Source: Competibacter_A sp037045535
GTDB taxonomy: Bacteria; Pseudomonadota; Gammaproteobacteria; Competibacterales; Competibacteraceae
Direction of reading: 5' to 3'
DNA length: 64,000 nt
Assembly (NCBI GenBank): GCA_037045535.1
Contig: JBAOHI010000043.1
Coordinates: 1 to 64,000 of the forward strand
Shown here: one piece after another, positions 27,021 to 35,660 of the stretch
How positions within the stretch are numbered: position 1 is the first letter of the stretch
How the letters are laid out: every line of letters starts with the position of its first letter
Notes under the pieces: generated by a model
The model's database searches: none
What the model was told of the DNA's origin: nothing
What the model saw: the letters and a program-made list of their open reading frames with translations, nothing else
Translations under genes and position numbers: made by a program

Positions 27021-27270
27021 TAGGGCGTGTCGTCAATTGGTAGCATCATAATTTTCCAGATTCACGGAAGAATCGGAAAGTGATGCACGGGTTTATAAGC
27101 TGCGGAAGGGGCTTATGAAGGGTGAGGCGCGATGGGCCGCAGGACGACCAGTGGGAACGGATTGAGCATTTTCCTCCAGGCCGGGCAGCTACGACAAACG
27201 TGCCCAAACCTTCCTGGGCACCGTCTGTCTCGTCGCCTCCCTCATCTGGCTTATTTGACGACACGTTCTA
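27021..27270. mobile_element. MITE-like remnant of an IS5-family (IS427-type) element
   Basis: A 250-base segment bounded by imperfect terminal inverted repeats: CGTGTCGTCAA at 27026-27036 against TTGACGACACG at 27255-27265, extended by TAGGG/TTCTA at the ends. Inside, one frame (about 27136-27180) encodes DDQWERIEHFPPGR, close to the N-terminus of IS427-group transposases. The rest of the transposase is missing, so it cannot move on its own. The flanking TA bases fit a TA-type target. Confidence 0.65.
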
Positions 27271-27553
27271 ATTTACAGACTCGATCTGGCGACGGGGATC
27301 GACACCACAACGCCGGTCGAAGCGATTCGGTCGCACGCGAACCACTACCAGAAAACCGACCTCGATTGTCCTGGGTCTCGCTTGACGTCGCCCGCATCAA
27401 CCGGCAGTGGTATCCCCATCCGGCGGACGCCCACGACCACATGCCCATCCAAACCCTGCCGATCATCAAGAAAATATTCGTAGACTTGCTGCGATGAGCG
27501 GCCGACGGCGATTCGCTCGGAAATCACGGGCTTCCCCGCCCGCTCGGGCTCGC
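27271..27553. other. Intergenic region with no supported gene
   Basis: About 280 bases with several overlapping short frames on both strands. A minus-strand frame of 70 codons ends at 27345 and begins MSEPERAGKPVIS; it has no ribosome site that I can identify. It may hold decayed coding material near the MITE. Confidence 0.35.
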
Positions 27554-29599
27554 TCACTTCAACAGCAGGCTTTCGGTAGGACAGTGCCCCACCGAGCGGT
27601 CGTGCAGCGCGCGGTAGTGGCGCAGGTCATCCTCGGTCAGCCGACTGTCGGGCACGCCGGGCGAAGCCGGTCCGGTCACGTCCGCCACCCGCATGTTGCC
27701 GCGCTCGTATTGGATGCGGAAGTAAGTGGAGTCGGCCTCGTTCACTACACCGTCAGGTATTCCCCAGGCCGGTTCGCGCGGGTCGGCGGCGCCGGTCAGA
27801 TCGGCCGGGCAATCCGGAACTTTGCCTGCGTCGTCTTCCTCGGTCGGGTCGTAATTCGTCCAACCGGGGCCGGTCATCGTTTTGGCGTCGAAGTTGGTGC
27901 GCGAGCGGGCCAATACCAAACGGCGGCCGGCCTTCATCCCGGCCAGGTAGGAGCGGGGCGCGTCTTCCCAGCGGCGCATCCGGGCGTTGTAGGCGAACTC
28001 GCGCACCACGCCGTTTTCGGCCACGATCAGGCTACCCGACTCGCCCGCTTGCAGGCTGGTGAGTTTTTGCACCGCTGGCAGGATGACGGTCTGACGGGTT
28101 TGCCAGCGACCGCTGCCGTCCGTCGTTGGGCTCAGCTCGTAAACGGTCGAGGACTGGGTGCCGCCGATCCACAGATTGCGGCCCAGCGACGTGTTCGCCA
28201 ACAAAACGTCGCCGCCGAGCTTGACTTCGGCCGGCAACGTCCGATCCCGCATCGTCGTCAGATCGCGGGACACGGTCAGCAGCCGCCGGGTCGGGGCGAA
28301 CAGCAGGGTCACCTCGTCGGCTAAGTCGTCGTACACCATCGCGTCGGGCATCGCGCCCTTAAGGTCGAGAGCGCCGAGCACCGAAATCCCCTCGCTGTCG
28401 GCTAGCGTGTCGAACCGAATCAACTGGCCGGCGTCGACCAAATACAGGTCGCCGTGCCGGCCGAACACGATCGGCGTGCGCTTCTCCAAGCGCCGGATTT
28501 CCCGCAACGCTTCCTGGAGCGGATCGTATTTGTACAGCGTGGTCGAACCGTTCTGCCCGGTCGTCGTCGCGTAGAAGGTGCCGACCAACAGGGGATGGAA
28601 CTGGAAATGGTCGAACGTTCCACCATCCGGCGCATCCTCGGCCACTTGCTGGCCCTGCTCGCCTTCGTTCAGCACGCTGGCGGGCGTGGCGACCAGGGTG
28701 TCCCACTGGTCGTCGGTGGTCAGCGCCACCATCGGCGTGATGACGGTGTAGGAATCCAAAAATTTATTTCCATTCAACGACGAAAAACGCCACATCGTTT
28801 GCGGCACGCCGAACCCGCTAACGGACCAGAGACCGGAGACTTCTTCCATCTCCGACTTCTGGTCGTCAAAATCATCTTGCACGATCATGCTGTCCGAGGT
28901 GCTCGGATTGTTCCACCACAGCTCGGGCGAACTCGAACAGCCGTTCTTGACCCGATGCAGTGCCACGATGTGGCCGCCGGTCCGCTCCCAATGACCAAAA
29001 CTGTTCTTTTCGTACTTGCCCAAGGTCATGCTGATCATGCCGCCGTTGCTCATCGCATTGAACAGGTGTTCCGGCGCTATAGTATGTAGAGGAGCAGCGA
29101 AGTCCCCCGTCACGATGAACGCATTTGGCGCGGTCGCCTGCAAGTGGCTGACGAGGCCGTTGATGGGTCCCAGGCCGGTCGTTCCACCTTGGGCATCGGT
29201 GCTCATCAACTCCCCAATGTGCTTGATCCGGTCGGTGACGAAATCGTAGTGGTCTTGCGATTGCCAGTCCCGTGGACCGTCCAGCACTTCGGGCACGCCG
29301 TGGTTGGCGATATAGGCGAACCAGTCGGTCGCCGAGGTCGGCACGCAGTACATCGCCCCATCGTTCGGCAAGCCGGACACGGTCGCTGTCGTCGCCCGTT
29401 TTTGATCGAAATCCGGTACGCCCGGAATGCTGATGCTACAGCTCTGGCCGAGCGCGGATTGGCCCGCCAACAGGGTCGTCAAGCACAGAGCGATGCCGCT
29501 CGCGAACGGAGCCAGCCGGCGTTTCGCGCAAGGTATCGCCGGGACGTTCGAGCGGGTAACGCGGGTACGGGACGATACGGTGGGGATAACGCGGCGCAT
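27554..29599 (-). CDS. Secreted C39-like cysteine peptidase-fold protein with GC-type dockerin tail
   Basis: A protein of about 681 residues. The signal peptide (ends near residue 53) is followed by a C39-like domain: YCVPTSATDWFAYIA with Cys85 as candidate nucleophile, GGHIVALHRV with His210, and a WWNNP turn supplying Asn231. The middle (about 330-590) is a beta-propeller-like region with repeated WxxGG/short strands. The end CPADLTGAADP...IPDGVVNEAD and VADVTGP...LTEDDL is a GC-type dockerin, a Ca-binding pair common in planctomycetes. The ATG at 29599 follows GGAGAGGAGA at a good distance. Protease activity is an inference from the motif order. Confidence 0.72.
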   Translation of the reverse strand: MRRVIPTVSSRTRVTRSNVPAIPCAKRRLAPFASGIALCLTTLLAGQSALGQSCSISIPGVPDFDQKRATTATVSGLPNDGAMYCVPTSATDWFAYIANHGVPEVLDGPRDWQSQDHYDFVTDRIKHIGELMSTDAQGGTTGLGPINGLVSHLQATAPNAFIVTGDFAAPLHTIAPEHLFNAMSNGGMISMTLGKYEKNSFGHWERTGGHIVALHRVKNGCSSSPELWWNNPSTSDSMIVQDDFDDQKSEMEEVSGLWSVSGFGVPQTMWRFSSLNGNKFLDSYTVITPMVALTTDDQWDTLVATPASVLNEGEQGQQVAEDAPDGGTFDHFQFHPLLVGTFYATTTGQNGSTTLYKYDPLQEALREIRRLEKRTPIVFGRHGDLYLVDAGQLIRFDTLADSEGISVLGALDLKGAMPDAMVYDDLADEVTLLFAPTRRLLTVSRDLTTMRDRTLPAEVKLGGDVLLANTSLGRNLWIGGTQSSTVYELSPTTDGSGRWQTRQTVILPAVQKLTSLQAGESGSLIVAENGVVREFAYNARMRRWEDAPRSYLAGMKAGRRLVLARSRTNFDAKTMTGPGWTNYDPTEEDDAGKVPDCPADLTGAADPREPAWGIPDGVVNEADSTYFRIQYERGNMRVADVTGPASPGVPDSRLTEDDLRHYRALHDRSVGHCPTESLLLK

Positions 29600-29685
29600 G
29601 ATGGGTCTCCTCTCCAATTCGGTTCAATCGGTGGTTCGATGGTTGAGGAGAGATAGGCACCCATGATGCCATTTTCGATATCGAT

Positions 29686-29707
29686 ATGATTTATAAAAAT
29701 AAATCAT
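29686..29707. promoter_or_regulatory. Perfect AT-rich palindrome upstream of the C39-like gene
   Basis: ATGATTTAT-AAAA-ATAAATCAT, 9-base arms, lies about 90 bases upstream of the gene start on the minus strand. It may be an operator; no cognate regulator is identified. Confidence 0.4.
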
Positions 29708-29883
29708 GCATATTCGGATCGAAAACGATTCTGCTGGCCCGGCCGTTGTTCCGCGTGGACGGGCCAGGATGAATCGGGGATGGGGGTCGGATGGGCCGAT
29801 GATCGGGAAAGGGATCGAGGCGGCGTGCACCTCGGCGCTCCGATCAGGATGTACGCATCAAACGGTTGCCGGGGGCATCGGTG

Positions 29884-30372
29884 TCAAGCCCAAGGATTGC
29901 CGGGACGAATGTTAGTCGTAATGTAAACGTACCGCGAATCCGAGCTTGACGATCCGTTACTGAACCAGTCCTCCACGATGGAAGCCTGCTGCTCGCAATT
30001 GTACTGCGCCCATTTCAGACCTGTGGTGTAGCTGTAAGCCGGCGCGACATCGCCACCGTTGGTAATGCCGCTCAGGCTTTGATGATATGCGGAATTCAGT
30101 ACGTAGCCCTTGGGTACGCCGTGCTGTCCTTGCCAGACATGAGTCAGTTCGTGAATCAGCAGTTTTCTGCGGTAGTTGGTGGTGGTCATGTGCTGGTAAT
30201 ACAAGCCGACGTGAAGCACGTAATAGGGAAACACGACGATCGGCGGACTCGTCCAAGGGATACCGCCCATGCCCAGATCGTTCTGCAGACGAACTTTGGA
30301 ATAAAGAATGCTGTTCTGGAAAACAGTCTTGGCCAATATCAGTTCGTCTGGAAGCAGCGTTCGAATAGCCAT
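29884..30372 (-). CDS. HExxH metallopeptidase-like protein
   Basis: A 162-residue protein. The motif HELTHVWQGQHG contains the zinc-binding HExxH. Several small proteins with HELTHVWQ are known from vgr-related and DUF4157-type contexts. No signal peptide is visible, so export, if any, would not be by Sec. The ATG at 30372 is preceded by GGAGGAG, 8 bases away; a longer frame to 30528 has no ribosome site. It lies between a C39-like and a subtilase gene, on the same strand as both. Confidence 0.72.
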   Translation of the reverse strand: MAIRTLLPDELILAKTVFQNSILYSKVRLQNDLGMGGIPWTSPPIVVFPYYVLHVGLYYQHMTTTNYRRKLLIHELTHVWQGQHGVPKGYVLNSAYHQSLSGITNGGDVAPAYSYTTGLKWAQYNCEQQASIVEDWFSNGSSSSDSRYVYITTNIRPGNPWA

Positions 30373-30585
30373 ACTTGGCGCTCCTCCGGGTAGGGTAGTC
30401 GTTTTAATGCCGCCCTTTGTAAGATTAGCTTCTCGATCGACGCCGTTCCGCTGTCGTTGCACTTCAACGCGTGCATTTGAGGCAAGCGACACAGAAAATG
30501 TCGGGAAATTCAAACGAAAAGCCGGCATCCCTGTCGGCCTTGGGTGATTGCGCGACGAGCACGCTCGCCGCGCCGCGCCGCGACC

Positions 30586-32448
30586 TCACTGGTCGTAGTA
30601 GTTGACGTACATGCCCATGCGCAGCTTCAGGCTCGAATCGCGCGTGGCGTAGCGATGGATCTTGAAGGTGTAGTAGCCCGAAACGGTGGGGGTGAACGTC
30701 ACGTCCTCGAATGGATTGTCCCAGGAGAAGGAACCGCCCAGGTAGTTGCCGTTCGGGTCGTACACCTTCAGATCGAGATCGAGGCCGATGGGATGGGCAT
30801 CGGCCCGATGGTCGTAGGTGTAGCTGCCACGGGTGAGCCAGCTCAGCACCACCCGGACCCGATCCCAAGACTTGTTGATGTAGACCGTCTTGACCACGTA
30901 GTTGTCGGCCGTGCCGTCCTGCCCGTCGAAGGTGCTGAAGGCGCCAGTGCCGCCCGACCACCAGAACCAATGTCCGCTCCACTGAGCACTGGCGAAGTCG
31001 ATGCCGCCCAAACCCACCTTGTTGTAGCCGCCGTCGATCGGATCGGTGGCGCCGGCCATGATCTTGGCTTTGACCAGTTGGGGCCGGTACTGAAGATAGG
31101 TGGAATGCGACATCATGTCGGCGGCGAAAGCCGCCGCGTGGGGCGTGGCCTGGCTGGTGCCGGAGAAGGTAAAGCCACCAGCGTCGATGTCGGTGCCGGG
31201 CGCGCTGATTTCGGGTTTGTCGTTGCCGGTTTCGGGATCCACGAAAGGTGACGTACTAGCGATGGTATCGCTGGCGTCGTCGTAGTTGGCGACCGTGATC
31301 ACGTTCAATCCTTTGCCCGGCGAGCGCACGTTGCCGGTGCCGGTGCCGGTGTTGCCACCGCTGTTAAACACCGCGATCTTGTCGTCGTAGCTGAAGTTGT
31401 CCCAATCCCGGTCCAAGGTGCTGTAACTGGTCGAATCGTTGCTACTGTTAGAGCGGGTCACGATGTGGATCGGCGAATTGCCGCCCACGCCATCCAGGTC
31501 GCTATCGTTTGGCAAAACCGCACCGCCGCGACAGTAGATGAACGACTCCGGCGAGACCGCGCGCAGGATGGCGCCCACGTTGCGGGAATGATCAGTCTCG
31601 CTGCCGGACAGGCGGTCGTAGTGGGTGATGCGCGATTCGTCGGCGCAACCGCTCTCGGTCATGTAGATGCCGATGCCGTTGCCGCGCGTGGTGGCGTTGG
31701 GCAGCGCCGAAGTGCTGATGCTGGTGGCGTCCATGGCGCTGTCGATATCGTCCTTGCCCGGTTCGTACAGCTCGATGCCGGCCAGCGCCGCATCACGCGA
31801 ATCGACCAGCAACCGTAACTGCTTGGCGGTCAAATCGAGCGTCGCGCCTGATCGCCCCTGACGCAAGGCTTCTTCCAACCCTTTCTGGTCGGACAAACCG
31901 TAGCGACTGGCCCAGTCCTGCAAGTCGCGAACGCGAACCGCCGTTCGCTTGACGCGCGCGCCCTGCTCTTCCGAGGCGTACCGATCCGCGTAAGCCATCA
32001 TGTCTTTTTCCGAGATGGCCTTGCCGTTTAGAAAGCCGGTTTTCCACAGCCCTTTTTCCACCTCACCCGTACCGGTCTCCAAGACTTCCTCACTGACATC
32101 GGCAGGCAGATTCAGGGCAATTTCGATCCGCAAGGTCTGGCTGGATTGGGACCGTTCCAATCTCGTCAGTGCTTCCAGGACGCGTGGATCGACCACCGGT
32201 GCCACGCCGCGCGGCACATCCTTCTCGCCGACCAGCTTGCCGGAACCGTCGAGAATTTCGCTGCGCACCCCGCCTTTGGTGTCGATGGTTTTGATGAAGG
32301 TGTAGGTCTGGCCAGCGAGAATTCGAGTCTTCTTTTCGACCGTTTGCTCGGCGGCCAGAGCCGTGGGGATCGACGTCATGCCGTAGCTCGAAGCCAACAG
32401 GCCAGCGATAACGGCGGCGTAAATCCGGGAGCGTTGCGGTACTTTCAT
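30586..32448 (-). CDS. S8 subtilisin-like serine protease with a Glu in the first catalytic position
   Basis: A 620-residue exported protease. Signal peptide about 1-33, an N-terminal propeptide-like region (about 34-250), then the subtilase domain: IYMTESG (Glu265 where subtilases have Asp), DHSRNV (His287), an FNSGGN oxyanion region (Asn366) and FSGTSQATPHAAA (Ser432). The C-terminal part (about 525-615) is a PPC/P-domain-like beta-sandwich. Glu for Asp in this position is unusual but found in sedolisin-type enzymes. It is the third peptidase of a same-strand run. Confidence 0.85.
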   Translation of the reverse strand: MKVPQRSRIYAAVIAGLLASSYGMTSIPTALAAEQTVEKKTRILAGQTYTFIKTIDTKGGVRSEILDGSGKLVGEKDVPRGVAPVVDPRVLEALTRLERSQSSQTLRIEIALNLPADVSEEVLETGTGEVEKGLWKTGFLNGKAISEKDMMAYADRYASEEQGARVKRTAVRVRDLQDWASRYGLSDQKGLEEALRQGRSGATLDLTAKQLRLLVDSRDAALAGIELYEPGKDDIDSAMDATSISTSALPNATTRGNGIGIYMTESGCADESRITHYDRLSGSETDHSRNVGAILRAVSPESFIYCRGGAVLPNDSDLDGVGGNSPIHIVTRSNSSNDSTSYSTLDRDWDNFSYDDKIAVFNSGGNTGTGTGNVRSPGKGLNVITVANYDDASDTIASTSPFVDPETGNDKPEISAPGTDIDAGGFTFSGTSQATPHAAAFAADMMSHSTYLQYRPQLVKAKIMAGATDPIDGGYNKVGLGGIDFASAQWSGHWFWWSGGTGAFSTFDGQDGTADNYVVKTVYINKSWDRVRVVLSWLTRGSYTYDHRADAHPIGLDLDLKVYDPNGNYLGGSFSWDNPFEDVTFTPTVSGYYTFKIHRYATRDSSLKLRMGMYVNYYDQ

Positions 32449-32830
32449 GAAACTGTTCCCCTATTCGGTCGGTTGATCGGTCGTAGGTTCTGAATGAAAA
32501 CCTTGCGACGATCCAATCGCAAAAGCGATGCCAAATAATGGCCTTGAAAAATTATTTTTTATAACAGCAGGTTGCATTGAGATCCCGGTTCGCTCCGCCC
32601 GTTTGAGCAATACGATGGGCCGTTCATTTTGAATCCTCAAATCGGATTGCGCGGCGGGTTCGGCCCAAACTGAATCGCTTTCTCGTTGGCGACGCGATTT
32701 GATTTTTTTAGCGCGGGCCGCATCCAAACGGCACACATCGGCGCAATAGGCAAGGAAGCCAACGGTGCTTCGCTGGCGGCAACATCTTGACCGCCATCCA
32801 ACCGAACCGTTTTTATCGAGGAGGATTGCT
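32449..32830. other. Divergent intergenic region, no gene recognised
   Basis: About 380 bases between the subtilase gene and the DUF4331 gene, with T/A-rich stretches that could hold the two divergent promoters. I see no supported coding sequence. Confidence 0.5.
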
Positions 32831-34392
32831 ATGCCCCGCTTGTTTGCCCGCACTTGCCTGAGCCTGGCCCTGACCCTGGCCATCGCCACCGGCGTTCAGG
32901 CCGCCAACCACCGCGAAGCGCCGCTCACCGCGCTCGACCACAAGGCGGACATCACCGACTTTTTCGCTTTCGTCAGCTACGACGACCCCAGCAAGGTCAC
33001 GCTGATTCTCGATGTCGATCCGCTGCTGGAACCCAGCAACGGCCCCAACTACTTCCCGTTCGATCCGGAAATTGTGTACGCCATCCGTGTCGATAACGAT
33101 CAGGACGCCAAGGAAGATTTGCGCTTCGAGTTCCGTTTCAACACCGAAATTCGCGCGCCCGGCGTGTTCACCGGTTTCGTCGGCGCCGGCAACGGCATCT
33201 CTGCACCAGCCAATTCGCCCACGCCGATTTCGCCCGGCACCCTCTTGGTTCCGCCGGCTATCACCGCTCTGGACGGTTCCGGTTCGGAAGGATTGAGCTT
33301 GCGCCAACACTATTCGGTCACGCTGGTACGCGGCAAAGAACGCACCGAGCTGGCCAGCGGCCTGATCGCCGTACCCACCAACGTCGGGCCGCGCACCATG
33401 CCGGATTATGCGGGCTTGGCCGAACAAGGTATTTATCAGATCGGTAAGGGAATCAGCGTGTTTGCCGGCACGGCGGACGATCCGTTCTGGATCGACCTGG
33501 GTGCCGCCTTCGACTCGTTGAATTTCCGGACCTTGCCCAACGGCACCGGCATCCCTGCCGTGCTCACGAAGGAACAGGACGCCGACGACACCCGCAATTT
33601 CGCTGCCGATGACGTGGCCGGTTTCAACGTCAACGCCATCGCTATCGAGGTGCCGATCACTTTACTGACCCGCGACGGCAAGCTCCACGCCGCCAGCGAT
33701 CCTCAGGCCACCATCGGTACTTGGGGCACCACCTCCCGGCCGCAAACCAAAGTGTACCGGCGTCCGGGCGAGCCGGCAGTGGTGTCGGACCGGGTGGTGC
33801 AAATCCAGCGCATGGGCAATCCGCTGTTCAACGAGCTCCTCATCGGCACCGGCGACAAGGACAAGTTCAGTATGAGTCAACCCAAAGACGACACCCAGTT
33901 CGCCAACTACGCCCTGGACCCGTTATTGGCGCGGGTGCTGAACGCCATCTATGGCGACGCGCTGCCGATTCCGACTCCGCCGCGCAACGATCTGCTACCG
34001 CTGGTGACGTACATGGCACCTATCGCCGCGCCCGGCACGCCGGCTGGGCCGGTCGCCGACTTGCTCCGGCTCAACACGGGTATCGCGCCGACCGCCGCCG
34101 AGAAGCGCAGCCGGCTGGGCCTGCTGGCCGGCGATGCGGCGGGTTTTCCCAACGGTCGGCGAGTCTCGGACGACGTGCTCGACATTTCGGCTCGCGTTGT
34201 GGTCGGGGTGCTTGGCGGGCGACAAATTCTCCGGGTTCCCGCACAACAGCATCGGCGACGGCGTCAACGCCAACGACGTACCCTACCGGGAGAGCTTCCC
34301 TTATCTGGGATTGGCGCATTCCGGCCGTGAGCAGCCGCCACGTCGATCCGGGCGAGCCGGGTTGCGCGAATGGTAATTGCCCAGTGGATTGA
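32831..34392 (+). CDS. DUF4331 exported protein, frameshifted near the C-terminus
   Basis: An exported protein of roughly 510 residues. Signal peptide (1-24, VQA-AN) then the DUF4331 start ANHREAPLTALDHKADITD, and a central block ending GRRVSDDVLDISARVVVG. The frame breaks near 34205-34225: the next frame carries DKFSGFPHNSIGDGVNANDV, the expected continuation. A second shift near 34310-34335 leads to a frame ending HVDPGEPGCANGNCPVD, a plausible end. Both shifts are single extra bases. The family is exported, of unknown function, and often beside HupE-like proteins, as here. Confidence 0.75.
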
Positions 34393-34419
34393 CGGCTGGC
34401 CCGTCGCGCGAGATTGCTC

Positions 34420-35660
34420 ATGAATCCACTCCTCGCTTTCCATGCCATTCGCGTTGGAGTCGGTAGCGCGACCGAGCGGCGGTGCTGGCACCTGCTGCTC
34501 GGCGTGCTGCTGAGCGTCGCCGGCCCGGTGCTGGCGACGCCGTTCACTCCAATCGATCCCGATCAGGTCTTGGAGAAGTTGCCATTCGTGGCGGCCGATG
34601 CCAAAGCTCCGGGAACTACAAGGACTGCGCCGCCAGTTGAGCGGGCGGCCGGACGATCTGGAACTAGCGCTCCGGATCGCCCGCCGCAACCTCGAACTCG
34701 GCCGCGCCGAAGCCGATCCTCGCTACTACGGCTATGCCCAAGCGGCGCTGGCGCCTTGGTGGAACCAGAACCCACCGCCGCCCGAGGTGCTGCTGCTACG
34801 CGCTGTGTTACGCCAAAACCGGCATGACTTCGACGGTGCCTTGGCCGACCTGCGGCAAGTGCTGGCGGCCAATCCCCGCCACGCGCAAGCCTGGCTCACC
34901 CGCGCGGTGATCCAGCAGGTTCAAGGCGAGCCGGTGGAGGCGTTGCAAAGCTGTCTCGCCTTGCGGCGGCTGGTGAGTTCGCTGCTGCTCAACGCTTGTC
35001 TGAATGGCGCGCTCGGTCGCAACGGTCAGGTCGAGTTCGCTTACGCCAGCTTGCGCCGCGCCCTGGAGAATGCTCTCGAAGTGGACGTGGAGGAACGGCT
35101 GTGGGCCACGACCGTGCTGGCGGAAATCGCGGAGCAGCGCGGCGACGCCCAGAGCGGCGGAAACGCACTTCCGCGACGCGCTCGCCTTGGGTCGGCGCAA
35201 CGTCTATCTGCTCGGCGCCTACGCCGATTTTCTGCTCGACCAGAATCACCCAGCCGAAGCGCGCGCACTGCTCCAGGACGAGCAGCGCGCCGATAACCTG
35301 CTGCTGCGATTGGCGCTGGCGGAGCGACGATTGGACGATCCCGCCTGGCAACGTCACGCCGACATACTGGAAGCGCGGTTTGCCGCCGCTCGCGAGCGCG
35401 GCGACGAGACCCACCTCGCCACCGAAGCCCGGCTAAAACTCGACTTGCGCCAACAACCGGTCGAGGCGCTGCAACTCGCGCAACGCAACTGGGCGCAAAG
35501 ACAGCGCGAACCCCAGGATGCCAGATTGTTGTTGGAAGCGGCGCTCGCGGCCGGCCAACCGGCCGCAGCGCACGAGGTGTTGGACTGGCTAGCGCGCGTC
35601 AAGTTGGAAGATCGACGTTTGGCCGAGCTGAGCCGGCGGTTGCGGGAGTTTTCGTCATGA
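34420..35660 (+). CDS. TPR-repeat periplasmic protein, two frameshifts
   Basis: A protein of about 412 residues in three frames. A signal-like N-terminus (LLGVLLSVAGPVLATP) is joined at about 34590-34605 to KLRELQGLRRQLSGRPDDLE, a TPR array of paired helices (LELALRIARRNLELGRAEAD, FDGALADLRQVLAANPRHAQ), and at about 35150-35165 to AETHFRDALALGRRNVYLL and further helices ending RLREFSS. Each change is one extra base. It sits between the DUF4331 and HupE genes and its stop overlaps the latter's start by four bases, so it is part of the same operon and probably scaffolds that system. Confidence 0.75.

Noticed and set aside
27132..27497. Plus-strand frame of 121 codons after the GST gene
   Set aside because: It starts inside the MITE and continues into unrelated flanking DNA; the frame crosses the element end and looks accidental.
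27407..28324. Plus-strand frame of 305 codons opposite the C39-like gene
   Set aside because: No start context and a composition of Arg/Gly/Val typical of shadow frames; the other strand has motifs.
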